Source: Kangiella sp.
GTDB lineage: Bacteria > Pseudomonadota > Gammaproteobacteria > Enterobacterales > Kangiellaceae
NCBI GenBank assembly: GCA_028284185.1
Contig: JANQSG010000015.1
Location: forward strand, 62,001 to 126,000
DNA: 64,000 nucleotides
Direction: 5' to 3'
In this document: positions 27,749 through 37,543 of the stretch, in pieces
How the letters are laid out: each line of letters starts with the position of its first letter
How positions within the stretch are numbered: the first letter of the stretch is position 1
Translations under genes and position numbers: made by a program
Notes under the pieces: model-generated
Seen by the model: the letters and a program-made list of their open reading frames with translations, nothing else
What the model was told of the DNA's origin: nothing
The model's database searches: none

Positions 27749-28424
27749 AATGTCAATTGCTGATTTAATTTTAAAAGCAAGTTTGGTGGTGCAAGCCATT
27801 ATGGCTTTATTGCTGTTAATTTCGGTGGTTTCCTGGGCCATGATTTTTCAACGCTCAGCGGTATTAAATTTTGCTGCGCGCAATGGCAGGAAATTTGAAG
27901 ATAAATTCTGGTCTGGCATTGACTTGGGTAAATTGTTTTCTGATCTAAACCAAAGGGTCAAACCTACTTCTGGCTTGGAATCCTTATTCCAGTCGGGTTA
28001 TCGCGAATTTATGCGCTTGCGTTCACAGCAAGGCACTTCACCTGATGCGGTGATGGATGGTACTCACAGAGCCATGCGTGTATCCCATAGCCGTGAAATT
28101 GAAAAGCTGGAAAGAAATTTATCCTTTCTGGCAACGGTCGGTTCGGTCACCCCTTATATCGGTCTTTTTGGTACCGTTTGGGGCATTATGAATTCTTTTA
28201 TTGCATTGGGTTCAGTTAAACAAGCGACCCTGGCTATGGTGGCACCAGGAATTGCCGAAGCCTTGATTGCAACAGCTATGGGTTTGTTTGCGGCAATTCC
28301 AGCGGTGATCGCCTATAACCGCTTTACCAATCGCTTGCAACGCATTGAAACTCAATACGAAAATTTTCTGGAAGAGTTTTCCGGTGTGTTACACCGTAAA
28401 GCACATAGCAGTAAGAAAGGCTAA
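27735..28424 (+). CDS. tolQ: Tol-Pal system protein TolQ
   Basis: I choose the GTG at 27735, which has GAGGAG seven bases upstream and overlaps ybgC by 14 bases. The ATG at 27750 lacks a close ribosome site. The product starts VTGAEMSIADLILKAS, in line with E. coli TolQ (VTDMNILDLFLKAS). It has about 229 residues and three membrane helices, with TVGSVTPYIGLFGTVWGI and GIAEALIATAMGLFAAIPAV forming the proton-channel helices. With TolR it energises TolA. Confidence 0.96.
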   Translation: MTGAEMSIADLILKASLVVQAIMALLLLISVVSWAMIFQRSAVLNFAARNGRKFEDKFWSGIDLGKLFSDLNQRVKPTSGLESLFQSGYREFMRLRSQQGTSPDAVMDGTHRAMRVSHSREIEKLERNLSFLATVGSVTPYIGLFGTVWGIMNSFIALGSVKQATLAMVAPGIAEALIATAMGLFAAIPAVIAYNRFTNRLQRIETQYENFLEEFSGVLHRKAHSSKKG

Positions 28425-28449
28425 TAGCAATGGCTAATGAGGAGTTGTT

Positions 28450-28872
28450 ATGGCTCAATTAATCCGTCGCGCAAGGCGCAGGCCAAAAGCAGAAATTAAC
28501 GTAGTACCGTACATTGATGTGATGCTGGTATTAATGGTGATCCTGATGATTACCGCCACCGCCATTACCGCCGGGGTGGAAGTGGATTTACCCAATGCTG
28601 CGGCGCCACCCTCAGAAGCCACCTATGAAAATTCAATGATTTTGCAGGTGACTCCTGACGGTGAATATAAATTTGCCGATGATGAAGTCACTTACGATCT
28701 GGATGACATTGTGGATTTAGTGAAAGCGCGTTTAGAGCAAAAGCCCGAGCTGCTGGTATTGGTTGGCGGTGATAAAGGAGCTGATTACGGTAAGGTGGTT
28801 GAACTCCTAAGCATGATGAATGAAGTGGCTGGCGTTGAAAAAGTCAGTTTAATGACGAATCCAGTGAAGTGA
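28450..28872 (+). CDS. tolR: Tol-Pal system protein TolR
   Basis: TolR has 140 residues in the ExbD/TolR family. One N-terminal membrane helix (about 18-40) holds the essential proton-carrying Asp in VVPYIDVMLVLMVILM. The periplasmic domain has DGEYKFADDEV and LVLVGGDKGADYGKVVELL. It couples proton motive force through TolQ to TolA during cell constriction. Confidence 0.97.
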   Translation: MAQLIRRARRRPKAEINVVPYIDVMLVLMVILMITATAITAGVEVDLPNAAAPPSEATYENSMILQVTPDGEYKFADDEVTYDLDDIVDLVKARLEQKPELLVLVGGDKGADYGKVVELLSMMNEVAGVEKVSLMTNPVK

Positions 28873-28909
28873 TAATGAAGCAAAAGTTTAAAGCAAAAGG
28901 TTAATCGTT

Positions 28910-29800
28910 TTGTCATATAAAAAGAATATAGTACCGATTACTTTAGCTGTATTGCTGCATTTGGCCATCATAGCGGCTTTATTGTGGAATTTTGCTTTTG
29001 TGCATGATGATTCAAAAAAGCAGTTTGTGGATGCACCGGTAAAAGCAAGATTGGTTACTGCACCGGAAACACCAAAAAAAGATGCTAGCAGTTTGAAAAA
29101 GCGTCAACAAAAGCAACGAGAGCTTGAAGAGGCCAAGAAAAAGCTGGAGCAAAAAAAGCTTGAAGAGCAGCGCCAGCAAGAGCAAGAAAAATTAGAGCAG
29201 CAGAAACAGCTTGAACGTGAAAAACAACTTGAACAAGAACGAAAAGTTGCAGAACAGAAAAAACTGGATGAACAAAAAAAAGCTGAAGTAAAGAAAAAAA
29301 GATTAGCAGAAGAAGCTGAAAAGAAACGTAAAGCTGAGCAAGAGCGCCAGAAAAAAGAAGCCGAAAAGAAGCGTTTGGCTGAAGAAAAACGCAAAAAAGC
29401 GGAAGCCGCACGTAAAAAACGTGAAGCAGAAGCACGAAAGCGTAGAGAATTAGAGGAACAATTAGCCAATCTTGATGACGAACTGTTTGAAGCTGATAAA
29501 GGTGATGTGCGCCAAAGTCAGGTGATGAATGAGGTTGAGAAAATAAAGGCTGCTATTGGTGCGAAAATACGCCGGAACTGGTTTAAGCCAGGTTCTGAAG
29601 GTTCTTGCAGTGTTGCTATTCAAATGGGGCCAGGCGGTGTTTTGCTCGGTACTAGTGATAACGGTGGAGATTTTGATTATTGTGAATCAGGTATTTTAGC
29701 CATACAAAAGTCAGCCCCTTTCCCATCTTCTGATGATCCAGAAGTGATGCAACAGTTAAAAGACATTACCATCACTTTTGATCCTAGTTTTAAGCAATAG
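28910..29800 (+). CDS. tolA: Tol-Pal system protein TolA
   Basis: It is 296 residues from a TTG with AAAAGG nine bases upstream. One membrane anchor (about 8-30), a long Lys/Glu/Gln coiled coil (about 58-185) and a globular C-terminal domain (about 205-296) that contacts Pal and TolB. The repetitive coding of the coiled coil creates long antisense shadow ORFs, which are not genes. It spans the periplasm and transmits TolQR motion. Confidence 0.95.
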   Translation: MSYKKNIVPITLAVLLHLAIIAALLWNFAFVHDDSKKQFVDAPVKARLVTAPETPKKDASSLKKRQQKQRELEEAKKKLEQKKLEEQRQQEQEKLEQQKQLEREKQLEQERKVAEQKKLDEQKKAEVKKKRLAEEAEKKRKAEQERQKKEAEKKRLAEEKRKKAEAARKKREAEARKRRELEEQLANLDDELFEADKGDVRQSQVMNEVEKIKAAIGAKIRRNWFKPGSEGSCSVAIQMGPGGVLLGTSDNGGDFDYCESGILAIQKSAPFPSSDDPEVMQQLKDITITFDPSFKQ

Positions 29801-29826
29801 CAATGACTATTGGAGTTATAAGTAAT

Positions 29827-31185
29827 ATGAAAAATGTATTAATGGGATTTTTAATGGTTTTGAGTCTGGTTTCCTTTAACTCTCGAGCCGAAATAGAAAT
29901 TGTGATCACGGAAGGGCGTGATGATGCGCGCCCTATTGCCATTGTGCCTTTTGCCTTTGAATCAGACAGTTTAGTGGTCGCTCCGCCATTTGATTTTGCC
30001 AAAATTATTGCTGACGATTTGGCACGTTCGGGTAAATTTAAACCGACTGCTATTAGCGATTTACCACAAAGGCCAGCAACTGTTGATCAAGTGGACTTGA
30101 GTGTGTGGAAGCAGTTAAGTGTGGATGCGGTAGTTTATGGCATGGTGCGTGAGAAAAGCCCAGGAACTTATCAAGTTTCTTACGATTTGATTGATCCTTT
30201 TAATGATAAAGCGATTTTTGATTCGGATATTGAACAAGGTTCTTACCCATTAATTCCTCAATCGCAGCATTTAATGTTGTTAAAGGATAAAATTATCGGA
30301 GAAAATAATTTCCGCTGGAATGCGCATGTGGCTGCCGATGAAATTTATGAAGCCCTAACTGGTGAGCGTGGCGCTTTTGCTACTCAAATAGCTTATGTGG
30401 AAGTGGATCGTTCCAAAGCCAATCCTTATCAGTTGTTTGTGGCGGATAGTGATGGTTATGGTGCGCAGCGTATTTTTTCATCGCGTCGCCCGATTATGTC
30501 GCCAGCCTGGTCACCCGATGGTAACCAATTGGCTTACGTCAGTTTTGAAAATGGTCGCTCGGAAATTATTTTGCAGGATCTAGCTCAAGCCCAACGTAAC
30601 ACTTTAGCCAGTTATAAAGGCTTTAACAGTGCGCCGGCCTGGTCGCCGGATGGTTCCAAAATGGCGATGGTTCTATCAAAAGATGGCAACCCTGAAATCT
30701 ATGTAATGGACTTAGCGACTCGTAATTTAAAACGTTTAACCCGACACTATGCTATTGATACGGAGCCTTCTTGGCATCCTAATGGACAGAGTCTAGTGTT
30801 TACTTCTGATCGTGGCGGCAGACCGCAAATTTATCAGGTATCGTTAAGTAATGGGGATGTAAAAAGAGTTACTTTTGAAGGGCGTTACAATGCTGGGGCA
30901 GAGTTTGCACCGGATGGTAATTCGATTGTAATGGTGCACCAGTCTAATGGTAACTTCCATTTGGCCACGCAGGATTTAGCCAATGGCAACATTAATATTT
31001 TGACCAAAACTAATTTGGATGAGTCTTTATCCATAGCGCCCAATGGTAGTATGATTATTTATTCGACGGTTAATGGCCGACAAAAAGTTTTAAGTAGCAT
31101 TTCGATGGATGGTCGATTTGGTACACCAATACCGAGTACTACTGGTGAGGTTAAAGCGCCAGCTTGGTCACCTTTTTTGATGTAA
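29827..31185 (+). CDS. tolB: Tol-Pal system beta-propeller protein TolB
   Basis: The ATG at 29827 begins a clean signal peptide ([21 protein letters not shown]), so the track start at 29803 is too early; 452 residues result. The N-terminal domain has [13 protein letters not shown], and a six-bladed propeller shows repeated PAWSPDG motifs. TolB shuttles between TolA and Pal in the periplasm. Confidence 0.96.
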   Translation: MKNVLMGFLMVLSLVSFNSRAEIEIVITEGRDDARPIAIVPFAFESDSLVVAPPFDFAKIIADDLARSGKFKPTAISDLPQRPATVDQVDLSVWKQLSVDAVVYGMVREKSPGTYQVSYDLIDPFNDKAIFDSDIEQGSYPLIPQSQHLMLLKDKIIGENNFRWNAHVAADEIYEALTGERGAFATQIAYVEVDRSKANPYQLFVADSDGYGAQRIFSSRRPIMSPAWSPDGNQLAYVSFENGRSEIILQDLAQAQRNTLASYKGFNSAPAWSPDGSKMAMVLSKDGNPEIYVMDLATRNLKRLTRHYAIDTEPSWHPNGQSLVFTSDRGGRPQIYQVSLSNGDVKRVTFEGRYNAGAEFAPDGNSIVMVHQSNGNFHLATQDLANGNINILTKTNLDESLSIAPNGSMIIYSTVNGRQKVLSSISMDGRFGTPIPSTTGEVKAPAWSPFLM

Positions 31186-31247
31186 GTTTTGTGTAATATA
31201 GGCTGACATAGCTCAAAAAATTTAAAATTAATCTTAGGAGAGAAACA

Positions 31248-31772
31248 ATGAAACATTTAATAAAACTTATTACTTTGGCACTTTTTGCTTTAGTAATTTC
31301 GGCTTGTAGCACTACTAAACCAAGCGAGTCAATTGATGAGCCTGTGGTTGAGACAGGGCCAACCGCTGAAGAATTAGAGCGTCAGCGTGCTGCCGAAGAA
31401 GCGCGTCGCCGTGCAGAAGCTGAAGCGGCTCGTATTCAGGCTTTATTGGATAGCAATGTGGTTTATTTTGGTTATGATCAGGACGTTTTGGATTCTGAAT
31501 ATACTGAAATGTTGCAATTACATGCGGATCGTATGGTTAAAGAAAATCGTTCAGTAACTTTAGAAGGCCATGCAGATGAGCGTGGTACGCCAGAATATAA
31601 CCTGGCTTTGGGTGAGCGTCGTGCTAAGGCGGTAGCTCAATTGTTGCGTACTTTTGGCGTTTCGGATAGCCAGATTGAAGTAGTGAGCTTTGGTGAAGAA
31701 TCACCGGCAATGGCTGGTCATGACGAAGCTTCCTGGGCTAAAAACCGTCGGGTCGAACTTAATTATAAGTAA
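31248..31772 (+). CDS. pal: Peptidoglycan-associated lipoprotein Pal
   Basis: Pal is a 174-residue lipoprotein (lipobox LVISAC). The OmpA-like domain shows VTLEGHADERGTPEYNLALGERRA, the meso-DAP binding region. It ties the outer membrane to peptidoglycan. AGGAG precedes the ATG, 62 bases after tolB. CpoB follows 49 bases downstream. Confidence 0.97.
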   Translation: MKHLIKLITLALFALVISACSTTKPSESIDEPVVETGPTAEELERQRAAEEARRRAEAEAARIQALLDSNVVYFGYDQDVLDSEYTEMLQLHADRMVKENRSVTLEGHADERGTPEYNLALGERRAKAVAQLLRTFGVSDSQIEVVSFGEESPAMAGHDEASWAKNRRVELNYK

Positions 31773-31821
31773 CTCGTCCAAGTTTTGAGTAAGTGCTATA
31801 TAGGACAAGAAGGTAATCCTG

Positions 31822-32547
31822 ATGAAATTTATCGATAAAACTGTTTTGGCTGTTGGTTTAACTTTGGCATCCGCTGGCTTAATGGCAGCCGCTCCGGTGG
31901 TTGATGCGCAAGATGCCAGGGCTCAGCAGCAGGCACGTTCAAGCCAGCAAAAGCAGTTGATTGCAGAGTTGGTATTGCAAATCAATCAGTTGCAGCAGGA
32001 AGTGCGTCAGTTGCGTGGTCAATTGGAAGAGCAGGATTACCGCATGCAGCAATTGGCTAAACAGCAAAGAGAGCTTTATCTTGACTTGGATCGGCGGATT
32101 CAGGCGGGAGTTACTGCTAGCGGAGCAAGTGCTGGTGAAAATGTTGAACAAGCTGCTGGCGATCAAGTGGTTGCCAGTGAAGTACAGGCTGCTTATAACA
32201 AGGCTTTTACTCAATACAAAGACAAGAAATTTGCTTTTGCCAAAAGTTCTTTTAAAACCTTTCTAGCCAATTATCCAGAAGAAATTCTGGCATCCAATGC
32301 CCACTTTTGGTTAGGCCAGTTGCATTTAAAAGATAAAGAGTATGAGCAAGCGGAAACTCAATTTAAGGCAGTTTATGAAGGTTTTCCTGGTGCTAATAAA
32401 ACGGACGTAGCTATATTAAAACTGGGTCAGTTAGAAGAAGTTCGAGGAAATTCCAAAGCTGCAAAAGCTTATTATCAGAGAGTAGCTAAAGAATTTCCAG
32501 ATACTACCGCTGGTAAATTAGCCAGGGCTAAGCTGGATACTTTATAA
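31822..32547 (+). CDS. cpoB: Cell division coordinator CpoB (YbgF)
   Basis: The product has 241 residues. A signal peptide ends near GLMAAAP, a trimerising coiled coil (about 35-90) is rich in Gln and Leu, and TPR repeats fill the C-terminal half (YNKAFTQYKDKKFAFAKSSF, then FWLGQLHLKDKEYEQAETQF). CpoB links PBP1B activity with Tol-Pal during constriction. A strong terminator follows, closing the operon. Confidence 0.95.
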   Translation: MKFIDKTVLAVGLTLASAGLMAAAPVVDAQDARAQQQARSSQQKQLIAELVLQINQLQQEVRQLRGQLEEQDYRMQQLAKQQRELYLDLDRRIQAGVTASGASAGENVEQAAGDQVVASEVQAAYNKAFTQYKDKKFAFAKSSFKTFLANYPEEILASNAHFWLGQLHLKDKEYEQAETQFKAVYEGFPGANKTDVAILKLGQLEEVRGNSKAAKAYYQRVAKEFPDTTAGKLARAKLDTL

Positions 32548-32566
32548 GTTAATGACTAGTAATATA

Positions 32567-32589
32567 AAAGGCGCCTAGTGCGCCTTTTT
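32567..32589 (+). terminator. Intrinsic terminator of the tol-pal operon
   Basis: AAAGGCGC-CTAGT-GCGCCTTT followed by TT and a T-rich run, 20 bases after cpoB. Confidence 0.88.
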
Positions 32590-32591
32590 CT

Positions 32592-32621
32592 TTGTCTTCA
32601 ATATGCTGAATCGACTATAAT
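32592..32621 (+). promoter_or_regulatory. Candidate promoter of queE
   Basis: TTGTCT, 18 bases, TATAAT immediately after the tol-pal terminator, 43 bases before the queE start. Confidence 0.55.
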
Positions 32622-32664
32622 TCGCGCACTATTTCTTCAAATCAAGAGTTATTGGCTATAAATT

Positions 32665-33306
32665 TTGAGCAAATTGCGTATTACTGAAATATTTTATTCC
32701 TTGCAAGGCGAAAGTTTAATGGTTGGTTTGCCAACAGTTTTTGTGCGCCTAACCGGTTGTCCACTACGTTGTGTCTATTGTGATACCGATTATGCTTTTG
32801 GTGGTGGAGAATGGATGACGTATGAGGAAATTCTAAATGAGATTGCTCAATATGATTGTACCAATGTGTGTATTACTGGTGGCGAGCCTTTAGCCCAGCA
32901 GCGTGTTTTTGATTTTTTCACCCTGCTTTGCGATAAGGGTTATCAAGTTTCTACTGAAACGGGTGGTGCTAATGATATAGCGCCGGTGGATAAAAGAGTG
33001 ATGGTGGTGATGGATTTAAAAACCCCAGATTCACAAGAAATGGGTAAAAATCTTTATTCTAATATTGAGTATTTAAAGTCAACTGACCAAATTAAATTTG
33101 TGATTTGTAGTCGGAAAGATTTTGACTGGGCAAAAATGACGCTGGAACAATATAATTTAATAGATACATGTGAGGTTTTATTCTCACCAAGTTATGGTCA
33201 GGTGGAGTATCAAGATTTAGCGGAGTGGATATTAAAAGACAAACTTCCTATTCGTATGCAAATCCAATTGCACAAGGTGATCTGGGGAGAAAAGACTGGT
33301 GTATAA
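32665..33306 (+). CDS. queE: 7-carboxy-7-deazaguanine synthase QueE
   Basis: QueE is 213 residues from a TTG with no strong ribosome site. The N-terminal EIFYSLQGESLMVG is the substrate loop. CPLRCVYCDTDYAF holds the three cysteines of the radical-SAM Fe-S cluster in the queE spacing (C-x3-C-x2-C). It makes the 7-deazaguanine ring for queuosine. A small membrane protein gene overlaps its 3' end, and queC follows. Confidence 0.94.
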   Translation: MSKLRITEIFYSLQGESLMVGLPTVFVRLTGCPLRCVYCDTDYAFGGGEWMTYEEILNEIAQYDCTNVCITGGEPLAQQRVFDFFTLLCDKGYQVSTETGGANDIAPVDKRVMVVMDLKTPDSQEMGKNLYSNIEYLKSTDQIKFVICSRKDFDWAKMTLEQYNLIDTCEVLFSPSYGQVEYQDLAEWILKDKLPIRMQIQLHKVIWGEKTGV

Positions 33307-33691
33307 TGAAGAAGAAATAGTAATAAATACGAAAGCTCAAATTATGGATGTGCATATGGAGCTATTTCAGGAGTCACTAATAGTAGGCTTTATAAGCTCT
33401 TTTTTTTATTTTCTAGTGATTGCCTTCTTATTAGTAGCTACCTATAAACTGCATAAATATGCTGCTAATCGAGGCACCTTCTTAATGCTGATAAGTGCTA
33501 GACTTATTTTGCTAATATATGCCCTTATGACTGTTCTTGGTTTTGTTATAAATGCAGCTAAGGCAGGCAAAGCTATTTGGTATTTATTTCAACTTTTTGA
33601 GTTGCTTTTAGCTGCCTCATGGCTATTAGGCGCTTATGGGCTTTTAAGGTTTAGTTTGAATAAGTCTAAAGAGACTCGAACTGATGACTAA
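33299..33691 (+). CDS. Unknown small membrane protein between queE and queC
   Basis: It has 130 residues from a GTG, overlapping queE by 8 bases and queC by 8 bases, so all three look translationally coupled. Three membrane helices are visible (about 25-47, 62-85 and 90-112) with a short charged tail. I recognise no family. QueC and QueE are often adjacent, so this is an insertion or a lineage-specific partner. It is too small for the known YhhQ transporter. Confidence 0.72.
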   Translation: MYNEEEIVINTKAQIMDVHMELFQESLIVGFISSFFYFLVIAFLLVATYKLHKYAANRGTFLMLISARLILLIYALMTVLGFVINAAKAGKAIWYLFQLFELLLAASWLLGAYGLLRFSLNKSKETRTDD

Positions 33692-34367
33692 AAAAGCAGT
33701 GGTTTTATTATCAGGTGGTTTAGACTCTACAACAGCGTTAGCAATAGCCAAAGAGCAAGGTTTTGAGTGCTACACCATGAGTTTTAATTATGGTCAGCGC
33801 AGTTTGGCAGAGCTTAATGCGGCTAAAAAAATATCCAAAACATTCAATGCGATTAAACATATCGAAGTGAATTTAGATATGACGGAAATTGGTGGCTCAG
33901 CTCTAACCGACCATTCGATTGATGTTCCTGTTAATGAAGAAATCGAACAACAAGAAGCTATTCCTATAACCTATGTTCCAGCCCGAAATACAGTTTTTCT
34001 ATCAATAGCTTTAGGCTGGGCTGAAGTTTTAGAAGCTAGCCATATTTTTGTTGGTGTTAATGCAGTGGACTATTCAGGTTATCCCGATTGTCGCCCTGAG
34101 TTTGTACAAGCTTTTGAAAGCATGGCAAATTTAGCCACAAAAGCAAGTGTTGAAGGCAATAAATTAACCATTGAAGCGCCGCTTATCAATATGACTAAAG
34201 AGCAGATCATCGCAGAAGGAATTCGATTAGGTGTCGATTACAGTCAAACCGTATCTTGCTATAAAGCAACTGACGATGGACTAGCATGTGGTGAGTGTGA
34301 CTCCTGTATTCTGCGTTGCCAGGGATTTGCAGGTCAGGGGATAGTTGATCCGACTCTTTATATCTAG
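33684..34367 (+). CDS. queC: 7-cyano-7-deazaguanine synthase QueC
   Basis: QueC here is 227 residues long. The PP-loop is [20 protein letters not shown] follows, and the zinc site uses the cysteines of [22 protein letters not shown]. It turns carboxy-deazaguanine into preQ0 with ATP and ammonia. QueD and QueF are not in the window. Confidence 0.97.
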   Translation: MTKKAVVLLSGGLDSTTALAIAKEQGFECYTMSFNYGQRSLAELNAAKKISKTFNAIKHIEVNLDMTEIGGSALTDHSIDVPVNEEIEQQEAIPITYVPARNTVFLSIALGWAEVLEASHIFVGVNAVDYSGYPDCRPEFVQAFESMANLATKASVEGNKLTIEAPLINMTKEQIIAEGIRLGVDYSQTVSCYKATDDGLACGECDSCILRCQGFAGQGIVDPTLYI

Positions 34368-34377
34368 CCTAAGTTCA

Positions 34378-34406
34378 TTGCCTAAATTCTAGGCTTTCTG
34401 TATAAT
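34378..34406 (+). promoter_or_regulatory. Promoter of ndk
   Basis: TTGCCT, 17 bases, TATAAT. The leader then carries GGGTTAGC-TATG-GCTAGCCC (34421-34440), a hairpin followed by TATTTTC that might weakly attenuate. Confidence 0.65.
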
Positions 34407-34478
34407 TCCGCGCAATTTCTGGGTTAGCTATGGCTAGCCCTATTTTCTTGTGATTTATCTGATTAAACGGAGTCCGAA

Positions 34479-34910
34479 ATGGCTATCGAACGTACTTTTT
34501 CTATCGTTAAACCTGATGCAGTGGCGAAAAATGTCATTGGTGAAATCTACAGCCGTTTCGAGCGTGCTGGTCTGCGCATTGTTGCTTCTAAAATGATCCA
34601 CTTGTCTCGCGAAAAAGCGGAAGGTTTCTACGCTGAGCACGCTGAGCGTCCATTCTTCGGTGCTTTAGTGGATTTTATGACTTCTGGCCCAGTGATGGTT
34701 CAAGTGTTAGAAGGCGAAAATGCCATCAAAGCTAACCGTGAAATTATGGGTGCTACTAACCCAGCAGAAGCGTTACGTGGCACTATTCGTGCAGACTATG
34801 CGGTTTCAGTTGATGAAAATGCTGCGCATGGTTCGGATAGTCCTGAATCAGCAGAGCGTGAAATTAACTATTTCTTCAATGCAGATGAAATCTGCCCGCG
34901 CACTCGATAA
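34479..34910 (+). CDS. ndk: Nucleoside diphosphate kinase
   Basis: Ndk is 143 residues, the exact family size. [16 protein letters not shown] begins the fold, and [17 protein letters not shown] contains the phosphohistidine. It balances NTP pools by moving phosphate between nucleotides. Codon use is strongly biased, suggesting high expression. It stands alone, with its own promoter and a downstream structured repeat and terminator. Confidence 0.98.
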   Translation: MAIERTFSIVKPDAVAKNVIGEIYSRFERAGLRIVASKMIHLSREKAEGFYAEHAERPFFGALVDFMTSGPVMVQVLEGENAIKANREIMGATNPAEALRGTIRADYAVSVDENAAHGSDSPESAEREINYFFNADEICPRTR

Positions 34911-34918
34911 AAACGGTT

Positions 34919-35021
34919 ATTTTGCCCAATTTCTTTGTTAAAAGTTAAATTTCAGGCTTCTCATTAACTAGAGTTAACTACGAATCTGAAATTCATCTTT
35001 TGCCTCAAACTTGAACAAAAT
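34919..35021 (+). repeat. Covarying structured repeat, copy B (3' of ndk)
   Basis: The outer stem is ATTTTG / CAAAAT, the long stem AAAAG-TTA-AATTTCAG / CTGAAATT-CAT-CTTTT, and the inner hairpin TTAAC-TAGA-GTTAA. Conserved linkers are CCCAATTTCTTTGTTAAA, CTCA, CTACG and TTTTGCCTCAAA. It begins eight bases after the ndk stop codon. Confidence 0.78.
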
Positions 35022-35049
35022 CCCACGTTTTTAGGTAAGAGTTTATAAG

Positions 35050-35080
35050 AAGGCTTTTCATTTCGATGAAAAGCCTTTTC
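35050..35080 (+). terminator. Intrinsic terminator of ndk
   Basis: AAGGCTTTTCAT-TTCG-ATGAAAAGCCTT, a perfect 12-bp stem, then TTTCTTTT. Confidence 0.88.
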
Positions 35081-35095
35081 TTTTACGCTCTGAAA

Positions 35096-35395
35096 TCTTT
35101 CCTTTGAGCTAGCTGAAAGAAGAAAAGTTATAGCGTAAATTGGGCAGGTGACCATCGGAAATCCCTTTAGGGAGATAGCCCAATTTAGCAAATTCGAAAC
35201 AGGATGTTTCGTTTTGCGGCGCATTAAGTAACTTTGATGAATGAGGGAAGTGCGAAGCACCTGGCGATGGGATGTCCTTTCTTTTATGAAATACATCCTT
35301 GTATTTCACCCTTCGGGCTGGCTTCGCCATTCAAAATTGCTCCTGGCAATTTTGTGATTCGTTTTCTTTAGACAAGTAAAGAAAATGAACAGGTA
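35096..35395. repeat. Hairpin-cluster repeat between ndk and rlmN
   Basis: A string of short perfect hairpins: AAATTGGGC/GCCCAATTT, CGAAAC-AGGAT-GTTTCG, GAAATACA-TCCT-TGTATTTC, CAAAATTGC-TCCTG-GCAATTTTG and TTTTCTTTA-GACAAG-TAAAGAAAA. The last part is repeated in degenerate form at 19529-19677. Track ORFs 34964-35296 and 35109-35330 fall inside and are not genes. I see nothing else in the 654-base gap up to rlmN. Confidence 0.72.
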
Positions 35396-35564
35396 AAATA
35401 TCAAGGTTTGTTTTATATAACACTTGGTATTACTTAACTCAGGCCTTGAAATAAGTATAGGTGAAGGGTAGGGCTTTGCTATTACAACTATAAAAGCCTA
35501 AAATATAACCAAAGTTAATAGCTAATTAGCTGCAAATTGTATCTACATTGTGTAAAGGTAATTA

Positions 35565-36698
35565 ATGAGTAACAAAAAAATTAATCTACTCAACCTGACG
35601 CGCGATGGAATGGTTGAGTTCTTCAAAGAGCTTGGTGAAAAGCCATTTCGTGCCACTCAGGTTTTGAAATGGATTCACCAGTTTGGTGTCGAAGATTTTG
35701 CTGAGATGACCAATATCAGCAAGGCTTGTCGCACTAAACTGAAAGATATCGCTGAAATTAAAGGCCCGGAAGTAGTAAGTGTACAAGAGTCTGCTGATGG
35801 TACCATCAAATGGGCATTACATATTCCTGGCGGTCAAGCCATTGAAATGGTGTTTATCCCTGAGCGTCATCGCGGTACTCTTTGCGTTTCTTCGCAAGTA
35901 GGCTGTGCTTTAGAGTGCAGCTTTTGTTCAACAGGCTATCAAGGCTTTAACCGTAATCTTTCTACCGCTGAAATCATTGGCCAGGTCTGGCTGGCTGCGC
36001 GTCATTTAAATGGCCTGCATAAGTCGGATAATCGAGCGGTTACTAATGTGGTTATGATGGGTATGGGTGAACCTTTGGCTAACTATGAGCCGGTGGTTAA
36101 CGCTATGGAATTGATGATGGACGATAATGCTTATGGCTTATCCAAGCGCCGCGTGACTTTAAGTACCTCGGGCATGGTGCCGCAGTTAAAGCGTTTGATT
36201 GAAGATATTGATGTAGCTTTAGCCATTTCTCTGCATGCGCCGAACGATCCGCTACGCGATATTCTGGTGCCGATTAATAAGAAATATCCGATCAATGAAT
36301 TGATGCCGGCGATTCATCATTATCTTGAACGATCCAATGCGGCGCGCAAAGTGACGATTGAGTATGTGATGCTAAAAGGGATTAATGATAGTCTTGAGCA
36401 CGCCAGGCAGCTGGCGAGCTTATTGAAGGGCACTCCCTGCAAGATTAATCTGATTCCTTTTAACCCATTTCCGCAGTCAGATTATGAGACGTCTACCCAG
36501 CAAAGCATTGATTTATTTAGTGATTTTTTAATCAAGAAAGGGTATCTTGTGGTAACAAGAAGAACCCGTGGCGATGATATTGATGCGGCTTGTGGTCAAT
36601 TGGCAGGCAAGATTAATGATAAAACCAAACGTCAGTCGCGACGTGAACAAGATACTAGTAAAGAGTATCAAAAACAAATAGCCGTGGAGATAAGGTAA
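35565..36698 (+). CDS. rlmN: Dual-specificity 23S rRNA/tRNA methyltransferase RlmN
   Basis: RlmN has 377 residues. The radical-SAM motif [19 protein letters not shown] gives the three Fe-S cysteines. A further catalytic cysteine lies near the C-terminus in [10 protein letters not shown]. It methylates C2 of A2503 in 23S rRNA and A37 in some tRNAs. It leads the run rlmN-pilF-rodZ-ispG-hisS-yfgM-bamB-der found in many gammaproteobacteria. Confidence 0.97.
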   Translation: MSNKKINLLNLTRDGMVEFFKELGEKPFRATQVLKWIHQFGVEDFAEMTNISKACRTKLKDIAEIKGPEVVSVQESADGTIKWALHIPGGQAIEMVFIPERHRGTLCVSSQVGCALECSFCSTGYQGFNRNLSTAEIIGQVWLAARHLNGLHKSDNRAVTNVVMMGMGEPLANYEPVVNAMELMMDDNAYGLSKRRVTLSTSGMVPQLKRLIEDIDVALAISLHAPNDPLRDILVPINKKYPINELMPAIHHYLERSNAARKVTIEYVMLKGINDSLEHARQLASLLKGTPCKINLIPFNPFPQSDYETSTQQSIDLFSDFLIKKGYLVVTRRTRGDDIDAACGQLAGKINDKTKRQSRREQDTSKEYQKQIAVEIR

Positions 36699-36717
36699 TT
36701 AGCTAATTAAGGGCCAA

Positions 36718-37518
36718 ATGAATATGAAGTTAGTAACCGTTACATCATTGTTAGCTTTAACATTATTGATTGGATGTGAAACCACCAAAAGACAAACGGA
36801 TACCTTTGCAACCAATGACCGAATCGAAGTTAAAGATCGTGGACCAGATTATAAAGCCGCCGCGGAAAAACGTCTGGCATTGGGCTTAGGCTATATTGAG
36901 CGCGGTTTGTTTGAGCGTGCTAAAAAAAACCTGTTGATGGCTGAAGAGCATGCGCCTGATAGTCCGGATGTGATGTTCGGTTTAGCTTATTATTATCAGC
37001 GAGTTTTTGAGTTTGATAAGGCAGAAACCTATTATAAGAAAACCATTAAACAGGATTCCGATAACCCTGATTATTTGAATGCTTACGGTGCTTTTTTGTG
37101 TAAGGCGCGTAAGGATTATGATGGGGCTGTATCCTATTTTATGAAAGCGATTGATAAACCGGAATATACTTCTGTGGGTGAAAGCTATGAAAATGCGGGT
37201 TTTTGCTCATTAGAAGGGGGTGATCAAACTCAAGCAGAATTATATTTTCAAAAAGCTATGACTTTTAATCCACGTTTGGTGCGGCCCTTATACGGCTTAG
37301 CCTTAATGGCTTTTGAATCAGGTCAATACAACAAAGCGGAGTCTTTTTTATTACGCTTTGAAGGAAAGTCGAAACCTACTGCTGATAGTTTATTGCTGGG
37401 TTATAAAATTGGCCGCCGTCTTAATGATCGTTTTTCTATGGAATCTTATGGTGAAAAGCTGATGCAGCTTTTCCCTGATTCGGAACAAGCATCCACTTAC
37501 CGCAGAATGAGCAGTTAA
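36718..37518 (+). CDS. pilF: Type IV pilus biogenesis lipoprotein PilF/PilW
   Basis: A 266-residue protein with a lipoprotein signal (LLALTLLIGCETTK), starting at 36718 or the in-frame ATG six bases on. TPR repeats follow (GLGYIERGLFERAKKNLLMA, GLAYYYQRVFEFDKAETYY, GLALMAFESGQYNKAESF). PilF is the pilotin that helps the PilQ secretin reach the outer membrane. It sits between rlmN and rodZ, as is common. Confidence 0.93.
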   Translation: MNMKLVTVTSLLALTLLIGCETTKRQTDTFATNDRIEVKDRGPDYKAAAEKRLALGLGYIERGLFERAKKNLLMAEEHAPDSPDVMFGLAYYYQRVFEFDKAETYYKKTIKQDSDNPDYLNAYGAFLCKARKDYDGAVSYFMKAIDKPEYTSVGESYENAGFCSLEGGDQTQAELYFQKAMTFNPRLVRPLYGLALMAFESGQYNKAESFLLRFEGKSKPTADSLLLGYKIGRRLNDRFSMESYGEKLMQLFPDSEQASTYRRMSS

Positions 37519-37543
37519 ATTACTAACCAAATAGAAGACCAGA

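Noticed and set aside
29085-29469. Two reverse-strand ORFs of 116 and 121 codons
   Set aside because: They are antisense shadows of the repetitive Lys/Glu coiled coil of tolA; their Ser/Phe/Leu-rich products are not protein-like.
34964-35330. Reverse ORFs of 110 and 73 codons between ndk and rlmN
   Set aside because: They lie within the structured repeat, terminator and hairpin-cluster repeat and have no ribosome sites.
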